Assembly: GCA_002633025.1 (NCBI GenBank)
Contig: NMRB01000382.1
Span: 291,164 to 355,163, forward strand
Direction: 5' to 3'
DNA from: Notospermus geniculatus
Lineage: Eukaryota; Nemertea; Pilidiophora; Heteronemertea; Lineidae
DNA: 64,000 nucleotides
Under the pieces are notes generated by a model. That model saw only the letters and a program-made list of their open reading frames with translations. It searched no databases and was not told the DNA's origin. The position numbers and the translations under genes were made by a program. Every line of letters begins with the position of its first letter. The first letter of the stretch is position 1. Of this stretch, positions 28,447-39,409 are shown one piece after another.

Positions 28447-28955
28447 ATGCCCCTGACATGCTCCTTGTATCTGCACATGCATGACAACTCTACAGCAGAT
28501 GTAATACTGGGCGTTGGTCCTGTAATACTGGGCGAAGGCCCAGTAGACAGTCAATTTCACAGATACAGTACATAAACTGAAGCAAAATCTTGGAGACTGG
28601 AAAATGGCGTCTGCTCAGCCAGATAATTTGCAGAGGACGTCAAAACAAAGAACAAAGCATGCTCATCAGACGCCTCACGCTGAGGGTACAACACCATCAG
28701 AGACAAGATAAGACCAGGGAAGGGATTCCTTCACTCCCGTTGGGAACGGCATACAAAGTGAGAAAGATCAAACATCTCCCTTACAAGGGACTGATTGATA
28801 ATTAGGCAAAGACAAAGACGGAAGAAGTTCCCGGAAAATCAACGCTGATTGCTCGGTGGTACTCTAAGAAAGGTCACCAAGTGTTGGGTGTTGCAGTGAG
28901 GTTAGAGGAACACTGGCCATGTTCCTGAACATTTCACAACGTTTGGAGCACCATA
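28447..28955. other. No gene seen
   Basis: A short hairpin TACTGGGCGTTGGTCC...GGCGAAGGCCCAGTA lies at about 28505-28547; otherwise nothing. Confidence 0.3.
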
Positions 28956-29197
28956 TAGACAAATCCAAAGATGTAAACGAGAAAGATCTGCACACTTCCG
29001 CCAAAATCGCAAACACAACCTCGGTCTGAAACTGAATGACGTGACGCAGAGATCCCCATGACAGTGACTTTGATGACGTTGCGTCAGAGTTGACCATTGC
29101 TGAATAATGGATTGCGTCACGTCAGCTGGTTTCACATTGAGGTTGTGGTTGCGATTCCGGCGGAAGTGCACAGATCTGGGAATTCAAGAATCGTCTA
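28956..29197. mobile_element. TA-flanked MITE with CAGATCTGCACACTTCCG arms, copy 1
   Basis: Starts TAGACAAATCC after TA (28954-28955) and ends GAATCGTCTA before TA (29198-29199). Arms: GATCTGCACACTTCCGCC, AACACAACCTCGGTCTGAAA, GACGTGACGC and the inverse GCGTCACGTCAGCTGG, GAGGTTGTGGTTGCGATTCC, GGCGGAAGTGCACAGATCTG. Same family as 45435-45669 and 24194-24297. Confidence 0.85.
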
Positions 29198-29199
29198 TA

Positions 29200-29847
29200 T
29201 CAGGCTAGCATTTTGGGAATTCTCATGAGGCTATGAGACCTCTACCGGAACTTTCTGAACCAGGTGGTTTGCCAGAGAACATCACAGGACTGCAGATTGT
29301 GACTAAATAGAACTTAAGCCACCTGGTTTGTTGCAGATAGACACTTCATATCCACTTTGAAAGCACTCCGTATATCATTAAGAAAGTCTATTATGATCAG
29401 CCATAATCATAATAAATACAATGTTTTAAATAATGATATAATAAAAATTGTATCATTTGTGTATAGTTATTATCCAGATTACACCAAACAACAATGACTA
29501 CTCAATTACAGATATAACGTATTTTCTAAATGGTTTCCTTGACAACCATGTCAAACAATGTCCTCTTCTTTCACCGCTTGGTGGTTCGGTCCGCTCGGAC
29601 GTAAAATGAACATTGTATACTTCCCGAATCTTTACGGTAATCTTGTTATGTCGTGTTGTCGGAATCACGCTGAGAGACGTTTTTCACACATGATTAAACC
29701 AGGTTTTCCCGTGATTGGATTGATATCAGTCTCTTGATATCATACGGATTCTGCGCTGACGAAATCATCGCAAGTGAACTCGACATGGCCGTACAATGTC
29801 ACTTTCAAGTTCGTTGAGGTGAAAATTCATGATTTGTATATAACGGG
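29200..29847. other. Candidate conserved noncoding block
   Basis: 29210-29340 carries a small foldback: GAACCAGGTGGTTTG and TTAAGCCACCTGGTTTG. 29570-29840 is repeat-free with CACATGATTAAACCAGG, CGTGATTGGATTGATATCAG and GACGAAATCATCGC. Regulatory role inferred. Confidence 0.3.
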
Positions 29848-29935
29848 GAACCCATAAATAGAAGAACCAATAAATAGAATGAGAACCCATAAGTAGAATG
29901 AGAACCCATTAATAGAAGTAGAACCCATAAATAGA
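29848..29935. repeat. Short tandem repeat GAACCCATAAATAGAAT
   Basis: Five units of AGAACCCATAAATAGAATG with lengths of 17-22 bp, immediately after GGGG. Simple minisatellite. Confidence 0.8.
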
Positions 29936-30111
29936 CATTGCTGCAATGCTGTGATGCAAATGACATCATCATGGCATCACTATACTACTTCTGACATTAA
30001 ATCATGGAAAAGACACTTTTATATCTAAGAAATTTCTTCAGGCATTTTCATATCCAAACAGATGACATTTTAACAATACTGCATTCAAATCGAAATTGCG
30101 AAGATATTGGC

Positions 30112-30190
30112 GGGACATCAGAGTGGTGCAGTGGGAACTATCGCCTTTCACCTCTGAGACCCCAGGTTCAAATCCAGTGTACTATACCTA
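30112..30190 (+). mobile_element. SINE-B head (tRNA-like)
   Basis: GAGTGGTGCAGTGGGAACTA, TTTCACCTCTGAGAC and B box GGTTCAAATCC at 30165-30175. The same head (GAGTGGCACAACGGAAACAT ... CACCTCTGAGG) is at 45264 and a decayed one at 35990. The body is not clearly retained and a 5S-like SINE follows at once. Confidence 0.6.
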
Positions 30191-30204
30191 CCATTATATG
30201 GCAT

Positions 30205-30345
30205 CGCCTACTAGGCCTCCCAGCCATAGAGGATTTTCTTTCTTTTCCAGCCATAGAGGATGACCTAGTGGTTGGCACTTTGACTACTGAGCTTGAAGCT
30301 GAGCAACGTTGAGCACGGTCACTTGGACAGATGACCGGTGTAATA
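30205..30345 (+). mobile_element. 5S rRNA-like SINE, copy 2
   Basis: Leader CCAGCCATAGAGGATTTTCT (repeated once as CCAGCCATAGAGGATGACC), CTAGTGGTTGGCACTTTGAC, then GAAGCTGAGCAACGTTGAGC and CACTTGGACAGATGACCGG. The last two correspond to box A and box C of 5S rRNA. Tail region AGTCCCCCTGGAATCAAAGT. Confidence 0.7.
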
Positions 30346-31246
30346 GGGACCAAGTCCCCCTGGAATCAAAGTCCGGCCCTATTGTTCAGCGAGGGATTAG
30401 GATATATGGCTATGGAGACCATGACCATTCGAATGTAACCTTACAATAGCGGGCTATTGTTTGGCGGACTTGCATTTCTATGACGTTGATTCCTGTCACA
30501 CCGGCACATTTGATACACCCAGTACTAATGTGAAAGAGAAGGTTACTCTCTTTGACAAGATTCACGCAGACTCCGGTTTCCTCCTACATGTACAAATCAC
30601 CCAATGTTGTCTTAATGGCCACGCTAGACCTCACGGCTTCCAAACCAAAACGAAAGGTGAGTGCCTAATAAAGGGACTGTAAAATCAGTATGCCAATAAC
30701 CTTGGCCATCAGGGTCACTAACTCTGACTGATGATTGCTAAGCGACATACATATGTATTTTCTCATTCGCAGGAACTACCCCTGGGAATTGCGAGCAGAC
30801 GCTGCTGCAGTCAGATGAAGTGAGCTGCTGACATCCACTCCTGATCATCACTGAGACAGCTTACTCCATGTTCATTGGGAAACAGCAACCACAGAACATC
30901 AAAATTTGCCAAACAGTCCCTCGCTCTTTATCAACAATGGCTACTCAGCCAAGGGATAAAAAACGTGTCAACTATCGCCAAACTGTGTACCTGTACCATA
31001 CTCAGGAGTCAGAACGTCTCAACGAGGTTTTAAGGTTGACCGAGTCAGCCACACAAGAGGTGCAAATGACCGCGATCCATCTGTTCTGGTGGTGCTGATT
31101 GGCCCAATATGCAAGTCAAATACAAGGTTCTCCGTTATGCACACATCAGGAAAGACGGCACATTTGGAGAATCATACTTTAACCCCTAGGGAAAGATGTA
31201 GGATCACGTGAATTAAGAGGCCACAGGATTTCGATATTGCATGGAC
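30346..31246. other. No gene seen
   Basis: A SINE-tail-like CTCCGGTTTCCTCCTACATG lies near 30571. Open frames (30461-30682, 30868-31098) have no recognisable domain. Confidence 0.3.
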
Positions 31247-31495
31247 CTTTCCATCAGGGCCGAAGCCAAAGCATTGTTGGCCCTAGTAAGTATGGAAGAG
31301 GTCATCTCAAGCTACCGGTAGTCATGTTCCTCACTTGGATGGGGTCTTTTACTTGCCCTTGAAAAGACACAAGGTACAACTTGGCACCACAACCTAGTGT
31401 CCCATACGATGCACCCAAGTCAGGAGTCAGGACTGATTAGGCCTAATCCCCGATGACCCAGGCGGGCTTCGAAACTGGGACCGGTCATACCGGTC
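31247..31495 (-). mobile_element. SINE-A copy
   Basis: CCTTTCCATCAGGGCCGAAG, TTGGCCCTAGTAAGTATGG, GGATGGGGTCTTTTACTTGC, TAGTGTCCCATACGATGC and a degraded head GGGCTTCGAAACTGGGACC. Reads on the minus strand. ACCGGTAGTC is a small insertion relative to other copies. Confidence 0.75.
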
Positions 31496-31499
31496 GTAT

Positions 31500-32720
31500 T
31501 TGTCATACGAACTTGGAGGACATCTGTTGTCCATAAACTAGTCTCGTCAAGGTCAAACACTTGGCAGTCAAGGCCGCTCAGCGTAACCGTGCAGATATTG
31601 GCCTGCTCGGCGGTGAACTATGAATATTGGCTAACTGGTCGTATTTCATGAAAAAAAGGAATTTTTTCCGACTTCGTCTGTGATCGACAGGAGTAATATA
31701 AGATCGCGTATTCATGAAAACTTTTTATTGGCCAGCTCCATCGTTTTTCCAATAACGGTCATTGACCATTTCTCTCGTGTGTGCCGTTCAAACAAAACAA
31801 ATGCTCCAAATGCAAGTTACACCACTGAAGTACCATTTTGTCGTTGTCGGTGGTCTTTGTTCACCGTATGTGTCAGGAAATTGTTTTCGTACCTGGTCTG
31901 GATCATGAAGGCCACTAATTCTTATTGCATAGCCCACCAGTGGGCTTAGTGTGTGGAGACACCTAGGAATAAGACAATGTCCAACTCAACCTTATTCCAC
32001 GATGTATTTTCCAATGACCACCTCTTTCTACGATGTCATTCTCCCTAAAAATGTGTCATAAAGAAGTTCTATCACTAATCACAGTTCTTGTGTATGGCTG
32101 AAATGGCAGCCATTTTGAAATGACGCAATGTAATGCGCATGTGTAAACTGCACTGAACTTTATAGCGAAATGAAATGGGTTTTTCAAAAGGGATCCGTTA
32201 TGTCGGCCTAACGTGAAAAACGACAAAAAAGATAGCGACAAGAAAGGCAAGTCGATTGGTGTATGGTTGATGTCAAATTTGACCAAATCGTTGTGGAGAT
32301 ATCAGCCGAAAACCATGCGGCAAGTGGACGTTGAATGAAGAGTAGGGTCCCTCTACCTTCATGGGAAGTCTAGGGAACAGCCTACCCTCCTCAGGGAGTT
32401 ACAGGGTTAAAATATCTCATCTTGTGAGTGGATTACGGACGACTTCCTTCGATTCCAGAGGAACCTATCCTGGTTTGAGTAAATAAGAAAGTTGAAGCAA
32501 AACCTATTATTGACAGAGCCGTACCTGTTGTGGTTCATTTCCGATACCACGATTATTTGCATTTTTTGTCCCAATCACGGGGTATACCCGAGATATTAAT
32601 GATTTCTTAGCATGCAGTCAGCCGGAATTCAAAAGGTTATTCTATTGTTGAAGATGTAACCATCTTGATAATACAACTCAGAAGTTTTTATGTGTGTGAG
32701 AAGGCTGTAGTTGAGACACT
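31500..32720. other. No gene seen; scattered regulatory-type words
   Basis: 31615-31840 is repeat-free (ATATTGGCTAACTGG, GCGTATTCATGAAAACTTTT, CCAATAACGGTCATTGACC). At 32550-32610 CGATTATTTGCATTTT contains an octamer. No exon support. Confidence 0.25.
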
Positions 32721-32920
32721 ATAGCCCCGTTTAGATGTAGCCCTTTCAATCCGTGCCATGCTCGGTCCGAACCGAGTCCACTTGTCCACCTCCAGAAAGG
32801 AGGCCTCGGCCACATCCGGGCCGAATACGCTCGACCCGTTTAGACGATCGCTATTTCAGCCGTGCCGTACTCAGTCCGGACCGAGTACGGATAAGTTACC
32901 CTCGTCTAAATGGGGCTTTA
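32721..32920. mobile_element. AGCCCCGTTTAGA foldback MITE
   Basis: ATAGCCCCGTTTAGATG at the left and CGTCTAAATGGGGCTTTA at the right. Inside, GTGCCATGCTCGGTCCGAAC and GTACTCAGTCCGGACCGAG are CpG-rich and self-pairing; a second ACCCGTTTAGACGATCG sits mid-element. TA at the ends. Confidence 0.7.
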
Positions 32921-32929
32921 GAGATGGTA

Positions 32930-34059
32930 AGGGTAGAGTCAAGACCTGTGGCTTCCCACATACATGTAGGCCCTAGCTGTCTAGGCAGCCACAGATCCAG
33001 GGAGTCCGAACCCCTTTCTCTCATCTAGAAACTTCTGGGGTAGTGCGTCAGGTCTTACCCAAGGTTGGAACCTAGTGTTGACGGCACCAATGGTAAGCCA
33101 AAATGCCTTGCTCTTGGCAACCAGCAATTTTTCAGCAGAATTAGCTAAAAATCGCATCTCACAGCATTTAGATTTTAAAATTTGTGAAGAGCTCCACACC
33201 CTCGGAGCCCACCTTCAATGGCTGAATGTGGCCACCACTCTCAGAAACTCTCGGAAACTCCCGTTCACCAATCCACCCACCCTCCCAGCTGTATATTTCT
33301 GAAGCCACATGGTTCCCCATCCCAAAGCCATGTTTTTTATTTCATTTCTCAACACCTAAACAACCGCCTGTTCTTGATCGATCTGGTGAAGTGCCACTTT
33401 GTGTTGCTTCTTGCGTCTTGTGGCAAACCAAGCTGGAGGACGTGGCGTATAACTGTATCAAGTGACAAACTACTACAGATGAGTGTAGGCCTACTCAGAA
33501 CAATCACATAGAACCAGACTTCTACAACACCACAAAAACACACATGCCTACATATATGAACAGGGAACACGACTATTCAAAGTCTTGCAGAAAAAAATCT
33601 GGATATGTGAAGAAAAATGTCGCATAGAGACGAAGGAGCATTATTTCCAGGCAGAATCCGCCAACAATGAACCGCTGTCAGTTGTCGCTTACACGACAAG
33701 CCGTCACAAAAACCCTCGTATCTAGAACCAAAGGCTGTTGTTGCTTCTGTCAAATTGGAATATCTCGGTTGTTGAACGCCCTTTGTGTCGACAGCTCTGA
33801 AATCTACATTCTAAACTTCAATATAGAATCGTCAAGTTTTTCTTACTGACAGCCGTGCTAGGTTTTCACAGGGTTTTCAGCAGACGTCATATTTGACATT
33901 CCACTGTGCTGTATTTTTCAAGAGATTTAGATTTGACGTTTGAAATGTTTATTGTCTGATTCATCAAAGTCAGTGCCGAGATTTTTCATACCCATATATT
34001 CTCTAAGGTCGTGCTCTGAGTTATTCCTGGAGGTAACAAGGTTTAATCTTGCTGCAGTA
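32930..34059. other. No gene seen; candidate conserved block 33600-33850
   Basis: 33600-33830 (GCATTATTTCCAGGC, ACAATGAACCGCTG, GTCACAAAAACCCTCG, TTGAACGCCCTTTGTGTCG) looks like constrained noncoding DNA. CTCATCTAGAAACTTCTGGG near 33022 is shared with 25465. Multiple short open frames are unrecognised. Confidence 0.25.
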
Positions 34060-34210
34060 AAGTTGCGAGGCAGGTACTTCGTTGTTGCGGGCCCAATCTT
34101 ACCAGAGTTGGAGGTGTGTCCTATGTTGTTGCCGGCCCAATCTTAGTTGGAGGGATGACTTTTGTTGTTGCGAACCCAATCTTACCACAGTTGAAGGCAG
34201 GTCCTTCATT
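34060..34210. repeat. Three-copy tandem repeat, 44-49 bp
   Basis: TTCGTTGTTGCGGGCCCAAT with CTTACCAGAGTTGGAGG recurs as ATGTTGTTGCCGGCCCAATC and TTTGTTGTTGCGAACCCAAT. The word CCCAATCTTA starts near 34092, 34136 and 34185. Confidence 0.7.
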
Positions 34211-34214
34211 GTTC

Positions 34215-34315
34215 AGTTTGACTCTGTAATCAGGACACCTCTCAATTAAGGACAGCATCTGTCAGACCCAAAGGTGTCCTTAATAGAGACGTTTTCAGTG
34301 GCACTTATCTCACTA
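34215..34315. mobile_element. Fragment of the CAGTGGAACCTC (GGACACCTCT) MITE
   Basis: GTAATCAGGACACCTCTCAA, TTAAGGACAGCATCTGTCAG and AAGGTGTCCTTAATAGAGAC match the right half of 43888-44066; the end is altered to GTTTTCAGTGGC. Confidence 0.75.
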
Positions 34316-34930
34316 ACATATAGATTCAACACTGCCATTGGCTAATTTTCTCACTCTCCGCACTCGGCAGTCAGTAAACAAACACGAACACATCGCGACA
34401 CCCAAACTGCCCGCAGTTCATCGCATTCAATATTAATATTAATATCAGCGGAACATGCCCCAGGTGCAACATGGGAAGGATACGAAAGTATGTATCCCAT
34501 GAGCCTCTAGCCAATTGACATCCATAATCGAAAGTCACTACCGAGGTGATTTTGGCGGTGAATTGGTGGTGATCCTTGAAATCATTGATGTCTAACGTAT
34601 CATGATAGAACAGTCGGAAATTCTGGAACAAAACTCCCGACTTCTTTGGTATGCAAATCAATGTTACTGTGACACCGACAGACGGACCATTGGGAAATCA
34701 ACTTATTGGTTAAGATTACGACCAATAAGAGTCTTCGCTTTATTGTATTCTCGTCAGATGCGATTGTCAAATTTGCCACCGGTAGATGCGTTCACATGCA
34801 TGGAGTTGTGGTCAATTACTTTCATGAGATCAGCTTAAGATTCAGCTGAATCTAACAAGATGGATGATGAACGATTTGGGCTGAGCCTACCAAATCCAGA
34901 AATCTCACAGAAAACTAGTCACAGAGGAAT
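34316..34930. other. No gene seen
   Basis: A TTAATATTAATATCAGC cluster at 34430 and the block 34540-34840 are single-copy-looking; no exon recognised. Confidence 0.3.
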
Positions 34931-34939
34931 GAGGAACAT

Positions 34940-35325
34940 GTCAGTAGGTTAAATCAAAAACCTTCAGATATGTCATGCATCCTTGTTAGATGTATCTATG
35001 ACAAAAATTTGGAGATGATCCAGCCAATAGTTCAGGAGTTATTGAACTTTTGCATTTTACATTTTGGCCATGCCTAGTGGCCATGCCAAGAATCGAATCT
35101 GACAGAAACTTGGTGTCCGAGGTCATCTGAAGTGGGGGTATGTATGTACAATTGAAAGCTTCAGGTCACTAGTCCGAGCGGTTACAAAACGTACCCTGTT
35201 AACGGACGACGACGGACCCGGCACCATCGTAAAAGCTCACCCGGTGAGCTAAAAATGTGCTGTGATAATGAATGAGACAGACACTGCACCATGATAACAG
35301 CTCACCCCATGTGAGCTAAAAAGTT
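34940..35325 (+). mobile_element. Dispersed retroelement-like repeat ending AGCTCACC..GGTGAGCTAAAA
   Basis: The sequence AACGGACGACGACGGACC then ATCGTAAAAGCTCACCCGGT and GAGCTAAAAA forms a small terminal hairpin followed by A residues, then a second similar end (AACAGCTCACCCCATGTGAG CTAAAAAG) at 35295-35325. Such AGCTCAC/GTGAGCT tails with an A run are common at the 3' ends of dispersed repeats in marine invertebrates. Class not determined. Confidence 0.55.
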
Positions 35326-35339
35326 ATGTTCCTCACTCA

Positions 35340-35480
35340 CTGGAAAGCACCATCTCAGAACTTTCCAATCAGTACCACCGTGATGGGTTTCAGGCACGTT
35401 TCATGGATTCTTCCTATTTATATTTTTATTTTTGACAAAATTGGTCTCAAGGCAGTGAAAGGGTCACTGGTCATTGGATT
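35340..35480. repeat. Dispersed repeat related to 1650-1785
   Basis: GGAAAGCACCATCTCAGAAC, TTTCCAATCAGTACC, GGGTTTCAGGCACG, TTTTTGACAAAATTGG and AGTGAAAGGGTC parallel the sequence after the hairpin at 1635. It lacks the hairpin's full left arm. Confidence 0.45.
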
Positions 35481-35984
35481 AGACTCAAATCTTATTAGCC
35501 AATGAACAGTGAATCTATCGTCACAACGTGTACGACATCTCATCTCCGCAACAGGAAATCAACCGACAGACCCGCTGGACACAAATTTGTGAAGCATACC
35601 TAAGAATGCGTCACTGAGTGACGGTCAGAAGGTAACTGATCTTGACGGTAGCTACTCTTTGCTAAATGTTGACTAGCCTTTGATACGGGTGGGCTAATGT
35701 TGTCAATGGGGTGACTAATGCTATTACCCACACATCAATGACCTTCTGGATGTTATGGGAAGCAGTTGGGGTTGCAGAGATCAGGTAAACTTGCCGTAAC
35801 AGAAAGGCAAAATGGCAAATGCAAGTAGGCTACTATAGACCTACTCATTATCGGCTTTGTTGTGATTTGGCATTAGTAGTTCCATCCTCCCACCGCAGGG
35901 CTTTGTTCGCGCTCCAGTATGAAGCCATGCTGTCGGAGGGTGTTGCAGTTCCTCTGTATTCATGTTACAGGGGAGCATGGCGGT
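35481..35984. other. No gene seen
   Basis: Nothing recognised. Confidence 0.3.
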
Positions 35985-36285
35985 CCAGTGGCAAGGGTTA
36001 CGCAAAGTGGTGCAGTGGAAACATTGGCGCATGTCACCATGACAAGTGCCAATGTCTGCTGCCATTCTAGGCCCATGTTCATAAAACCTTGTTAGCTTAG
36101 GTTGCTAGTTGTGTACATTGCCTGTAGCCTACAAACTCAGCACTTAAGAAGTAACTAAGCCTAGTAAGCCTAGCAAGAATATGGGCAATGGATTCTATCC
36201 CAGTCGGACCCTGAGACGGCCCCTCTCTGTAGGTTTCTCGAACACTCCAGTTTCCTCCTACAGTACCGGTACTCTTATTTGCCGA
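35985..36285 (+). mobile_element. SINE-B copy split by a foldback MITE
   Basis: The head CAAAGTGGTGCAGTGGAAAC and ATTGGCGCATGTCACC precedes the insert at 36071-36186; after it come ATTCTATCCCAGTCGG and CACTCCAGTTTCCTCCTACA, the same tail as at 45395 (CATTCCAGTTTCCTCCTGCA). Removing the insert restores the SINE-B order. Confidence 0.6.
36071..36186. mobile_element. GCCCATGTTCATAAAAC foldback nested in SINE-B
   Basis: GCCCATGTTCATAAAACCTT with GTTAGCTTAG returns as CTAAGCCTAGTAAGCCTAGC and AAGAATATGGGC. The outer word GCCCATATTCATAAAAC is shared with the triplicated element at 4441, so the ends belong to one superfamily. Confidence 0.65.
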
Positions 36286-36289
36286 CTTT

Positions 36290-37817
36290 GTCTGGAGACC
36301 AAATAATGCCATACTTGGCACACGACCCTCGACTCCATTCTTAAATTATGCCGTCCTCTTTTATTTCAACTCGCTGTGATCATAAGACAGAAAAGTCCCC
36401 CTTGATCTTCCAACATAACTGATGCATTCAACCCTGGCAGCAGGTGTCTTCATAACACAGCACACACATTTTTCTGTAACGTCATTGATTCAATCACAAT
36501 CTTCTTCACGGGTACTTGAGTGCTGTAACATCGCAGAAGTACCCTTCAAAGGCTCCGTCGATCCCGTAACAAAAATAATGACACTTGCGGAGCAAAGGTA
36601 GTTGTTATTATGATAGTAGGAGTGATTTGATCAAAGTGGAAGAATAGAAAACACTGCATGTAAATGATAGGTCTGTTGTTGGTTGGCGTGATGTAATTCT
36701 TAAATTGATGCTGTTGTTAACCCTTAAAGTGCCACAAGTCTGGAGATTTTTACAAGTTTTAGGAAATTTTTGAAGTCTGATTCCCAAATTCCAGTGAGAA
36801 ACTGTGGCCTGCATTCGTGAAATGCTAAGCCTACAAGTACCATAACGACTCTGGTTTGATGTGGCGTGTTCGATTACTAGCGCCGCGCTTCCCCGAGTAA
36901 GCGCCACAGCATTCTTGTTAGCTCTGAGATCACAACTCGTGCTTACTCGTGCCTGGCCCAAGTGAGCGACCCTCAGTCTGAGCCAGTTACTTACGAAAAA
37001 GATGGCGGCGAAACTGATTCAGCCAATTGAGAAAGAGGAAAATGCTTTGGCACCATGACACTTTTGGCGCCACTTTTGGTGTTCACTTGTCCCTTCACAG
37101 ATGCCATGTCACTTTACTCTAACCAGGCGCGACACCGTTCATTTACTCAGCCTCACTGCGCATGCTCCACAAGGTGATATCTGAGCTTCACCAAGCGCGG
37201 TGCAAATGATCGAACAGACAAAACATATGTTAAAGATGTAATGTTTTGGTTGGCGTGAAAATTGGAAACCACACCAAAGGTCACGCTCAGCGTACGCAAG
37301 GGTTAATATTAATCCAGCTCATCAATGTTCACAAATGCTTTGGGGGTATGGCGAAATTTGCCAAGGGCCTAGAGGTCGGCAGAAGATGAAAGCACACAGA
37401 TTTTTTTGAAAAGAGCCATGGTTGGAGGCAACGTTTAAATAATTATTGAAATTATCGATGCCATGATACAAACTCTCGTGACTCTATTCAAATATTACCC
37501 AGACAACACGCAAATGGAAAACACAGCGATACGGCATTTTTTGGAAACCAACGATTCTTTGTAGTTCAATAAAATATTTTTCACATTTTCACGTAATGAC
37601 CAGCATTATTGACATTTCCTTTTATTGTTTGATAAGGTAATGATGGCAATTACATTCACTTATAGAGTGCTTCTTCAGCATCATTGACATTTTGGGAATG
37701 TCAGGTAAATTGGTTACGGGCAATAATCGAAGGATCAATTGTCGGAATGTGACCAAAACGAAGGAACTGCCATCGTGACCAAATTGACTCCCAGGTTTGC
37801 ATTTTATGATGTTCTAA
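36290..37817. other. No gene seen
   Basis: 1.5 kb without recognised genes or repeats. 36480-36520 holds ACGTCATTGATTCAATCAC. 37430-37570 (ATAATTATTGAAATTATCGA, CAAATATTACCCAG) has enhancer-like words. Confidence 0.3.
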
Positions 37818-38032
37818 AGCCAGGAGCAATCAGGTGATATCGCTAGTGATGTGACCGCCACTGATCTTCTCACCAGCCATGCAGGCTAGGTTAACGTTTT
37901 GGTATTGTTTAATGTTGGGTGATCGTCGCTGGCGAGAAGATTCCACGCATTGCTGTCCAGCGCACACCTGGCGTCAACAGCCGATTTTGCTCATTGGTGA
38001 TCAGATAACTTGCGATATCGCCTGGTGTGCTG
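37818..38032. mobile_element. GATATCGC-type MITE, copy 3
   Basis: CAATCAGGTGATATCGCTAG and TGATCTTCTCACCAGCC at left; GGTGATCAGATAACTTGCG and ATATCGCCTGGTGTGCTG at right. The centre GGTATTGTTTAATGTTGGG is retained. The most complete copy together with 47368-47552. Confidence 0.75.
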
Positions 38033-38058
38033 CACACTTAAGACAGAAACCCTGTTTC

Positions 38059-38174
38059 CAGGTGCGGATCCGTGAAATTCTGAAATTCGGAGCAAATCAT
38101 TGAAATTCACCGCAGATTTCAATGTTTCTAGCACAGTGCGCCCCCTCTTTTCCGAAATCCTGGATCCGCCCCTG
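38059..38174. mobile_element. hAT-type MITE (CAGGGGCGGATCC ends), copy 2
   Basis: CAGGTGCGGATCC and GGATCCGCCCCTG are inverted with 12 of 13 matching; GTTTC stands on both sides (38053-38058 and 38175-38179). Interior GAAATTCGGAGC and GCGCCCCCTCTTTTCCGAAA. Same family as 16361-16521. Confidence 0.8.
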
Positions 38175-38182
38175 GTTTCTAC

Positions 38183-38485
38183 AGGGAACCTCTCTTAGCG
38201 GACACCTCTCTATTTAGGACACCAATGTCCCAAACTGCCATTTCTATTCATTTTGACCTCTGTAATCAGGACACCTCTCAATTAAGGACACCAACTACAA
38301 GTCTTGAAGATCTCCTTAATATGGACACCACTGGAACAGACACACGTGCTGTCCTTAACTGACAAGTGTCCTGATTACAGAGGTCAAAGTAAATAGAAAC
38401 TGAGGATGAGTTCTGGTGTCCTGAATACAGAGGTGAGGTGTCCTCTGTACACAGGTGTCCAGTTACAGAGGGTCCACTCTAAAAC
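38183..38485. mobile_element. CAGTGGAACCTC MITE, two opposed partial copies
   Basis: First unit: CAGGGAACCTCTCTTAGCGG, ACACCTCTCTATTTAGGACA, CTCTGTAATCAGGACACCTC. Second unit, reversed from about 38340: GACAAGTGTCCTGATTACAG, GAGGTGTCCTCTGTACACAG, GAGGGTCCACTCT. The two meet head to head. Confidence 0.7.
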
Positions 38486-38489
38486 ATCC

Positions 38490-39245
38490 TGAAAATAGTG
38501 TCAAAAACGTTCATGCATGAAATTTTCTGCCGACGGATTTAATGAAAATATCTGTGCTTCGCTCCTCTTTGCATGAGCTCAATCCTAAATTCAAAGCCCA
38601 CTTTCTATCCAATTACAATTGATTAACAATTAAACCAAAAATATCTGTCAGAAGCACACTTCAGAAGAGTACGCGCAACCGCTGAATGCAGACACAAAAC
38701 CAAGTTAGTGAAGCATAGCGTCGGTGCCGCTTGAAAAGTCTTGAAACAAGAGGGACACCACGACGAGTAATTACATTCAAAATATTACAGCCACATCCGC
38801 AAATCTTTATTCCAAATTTACCTGGATGTTTATTATGCAAATTGACAATGCCGTACCTGTTTAGTATGCATGAGATTTGACAGTGAATTGCTTTTTAACT
38901 ATTTTTCACATTTCTGTTGCTGTGTCGGAGTTGCGGTAATTTTCTCTATTTGCTTCCGGCGATTATGCATCTGATGATTAACTTGCAGCAGTCGCAGGTT
39001 TTATGTATATTGCTTCGATATGACCAGAGATCCAACCCTCCTCATTTCAAGTCAGTTGATGTTAGTTGTCACTCATAATACTAGTATGTCTTCATACTGT
39101 CAAAGTTCAAAGTTAAAGTTTGGGTTTATATCTGATATCAACAACGGCAGAGGTCTCATCCGACTTTACACTTTGCCCCCAGTCCCAGTCTGCCCTGAAA
39201 CCTTTGAGTAGAACTTAGATCAGCTGCTCATTCAGTGTTACAATC
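38490..39245. other. Candidate conserved noncoding block
   Basis: 38770-38990: AGTAATTACATTCAAAATAT, GTTTATTATGCAAATTGAC (octamer ATGCAAAT), AGTATGCATGAGATTTG and GGCGATTATGCATCTGATG. Three POU-type words in 200 bp. No repeat or exon. Confidence 0.35.
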
Positions 39246-39249
39246 TGAG

Positions 39250-39403
39250 CATTTCTGACCGGTACCCATTTGCCATTTATACACCTGGGTGGAGGCCAGT
39301 GAGGCAAAGAGACTTGCCGAAAGTCTCATGCCCTGTGGGACTTGAACCCGGGACCCCTCTGACTGCTAGTCAGAGACCTGGACAACTACACCACTATGGC
39401 TCC
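39250..39403 (-). mobile_element. SINE-C, tRNA-derived
   Basis: Minus strand: GGAGCCATAGTGGTGTAGTT (A box), GACTAGCAGTCAGAGG (anticodon-arm-like), GGTCCCGGGTTCAAGTCCC (B box, 39338-39348), then body CGGCAAGTCTCTTTGCCTCA, CACCCAGGTGTATAAATGGC, AAATGGGTACCGG. Clear tRNA-like head and non-tRNA body. Single copy in the window. Confidence 0.8.
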
Positions 39404-39409
39404 AAGTGT

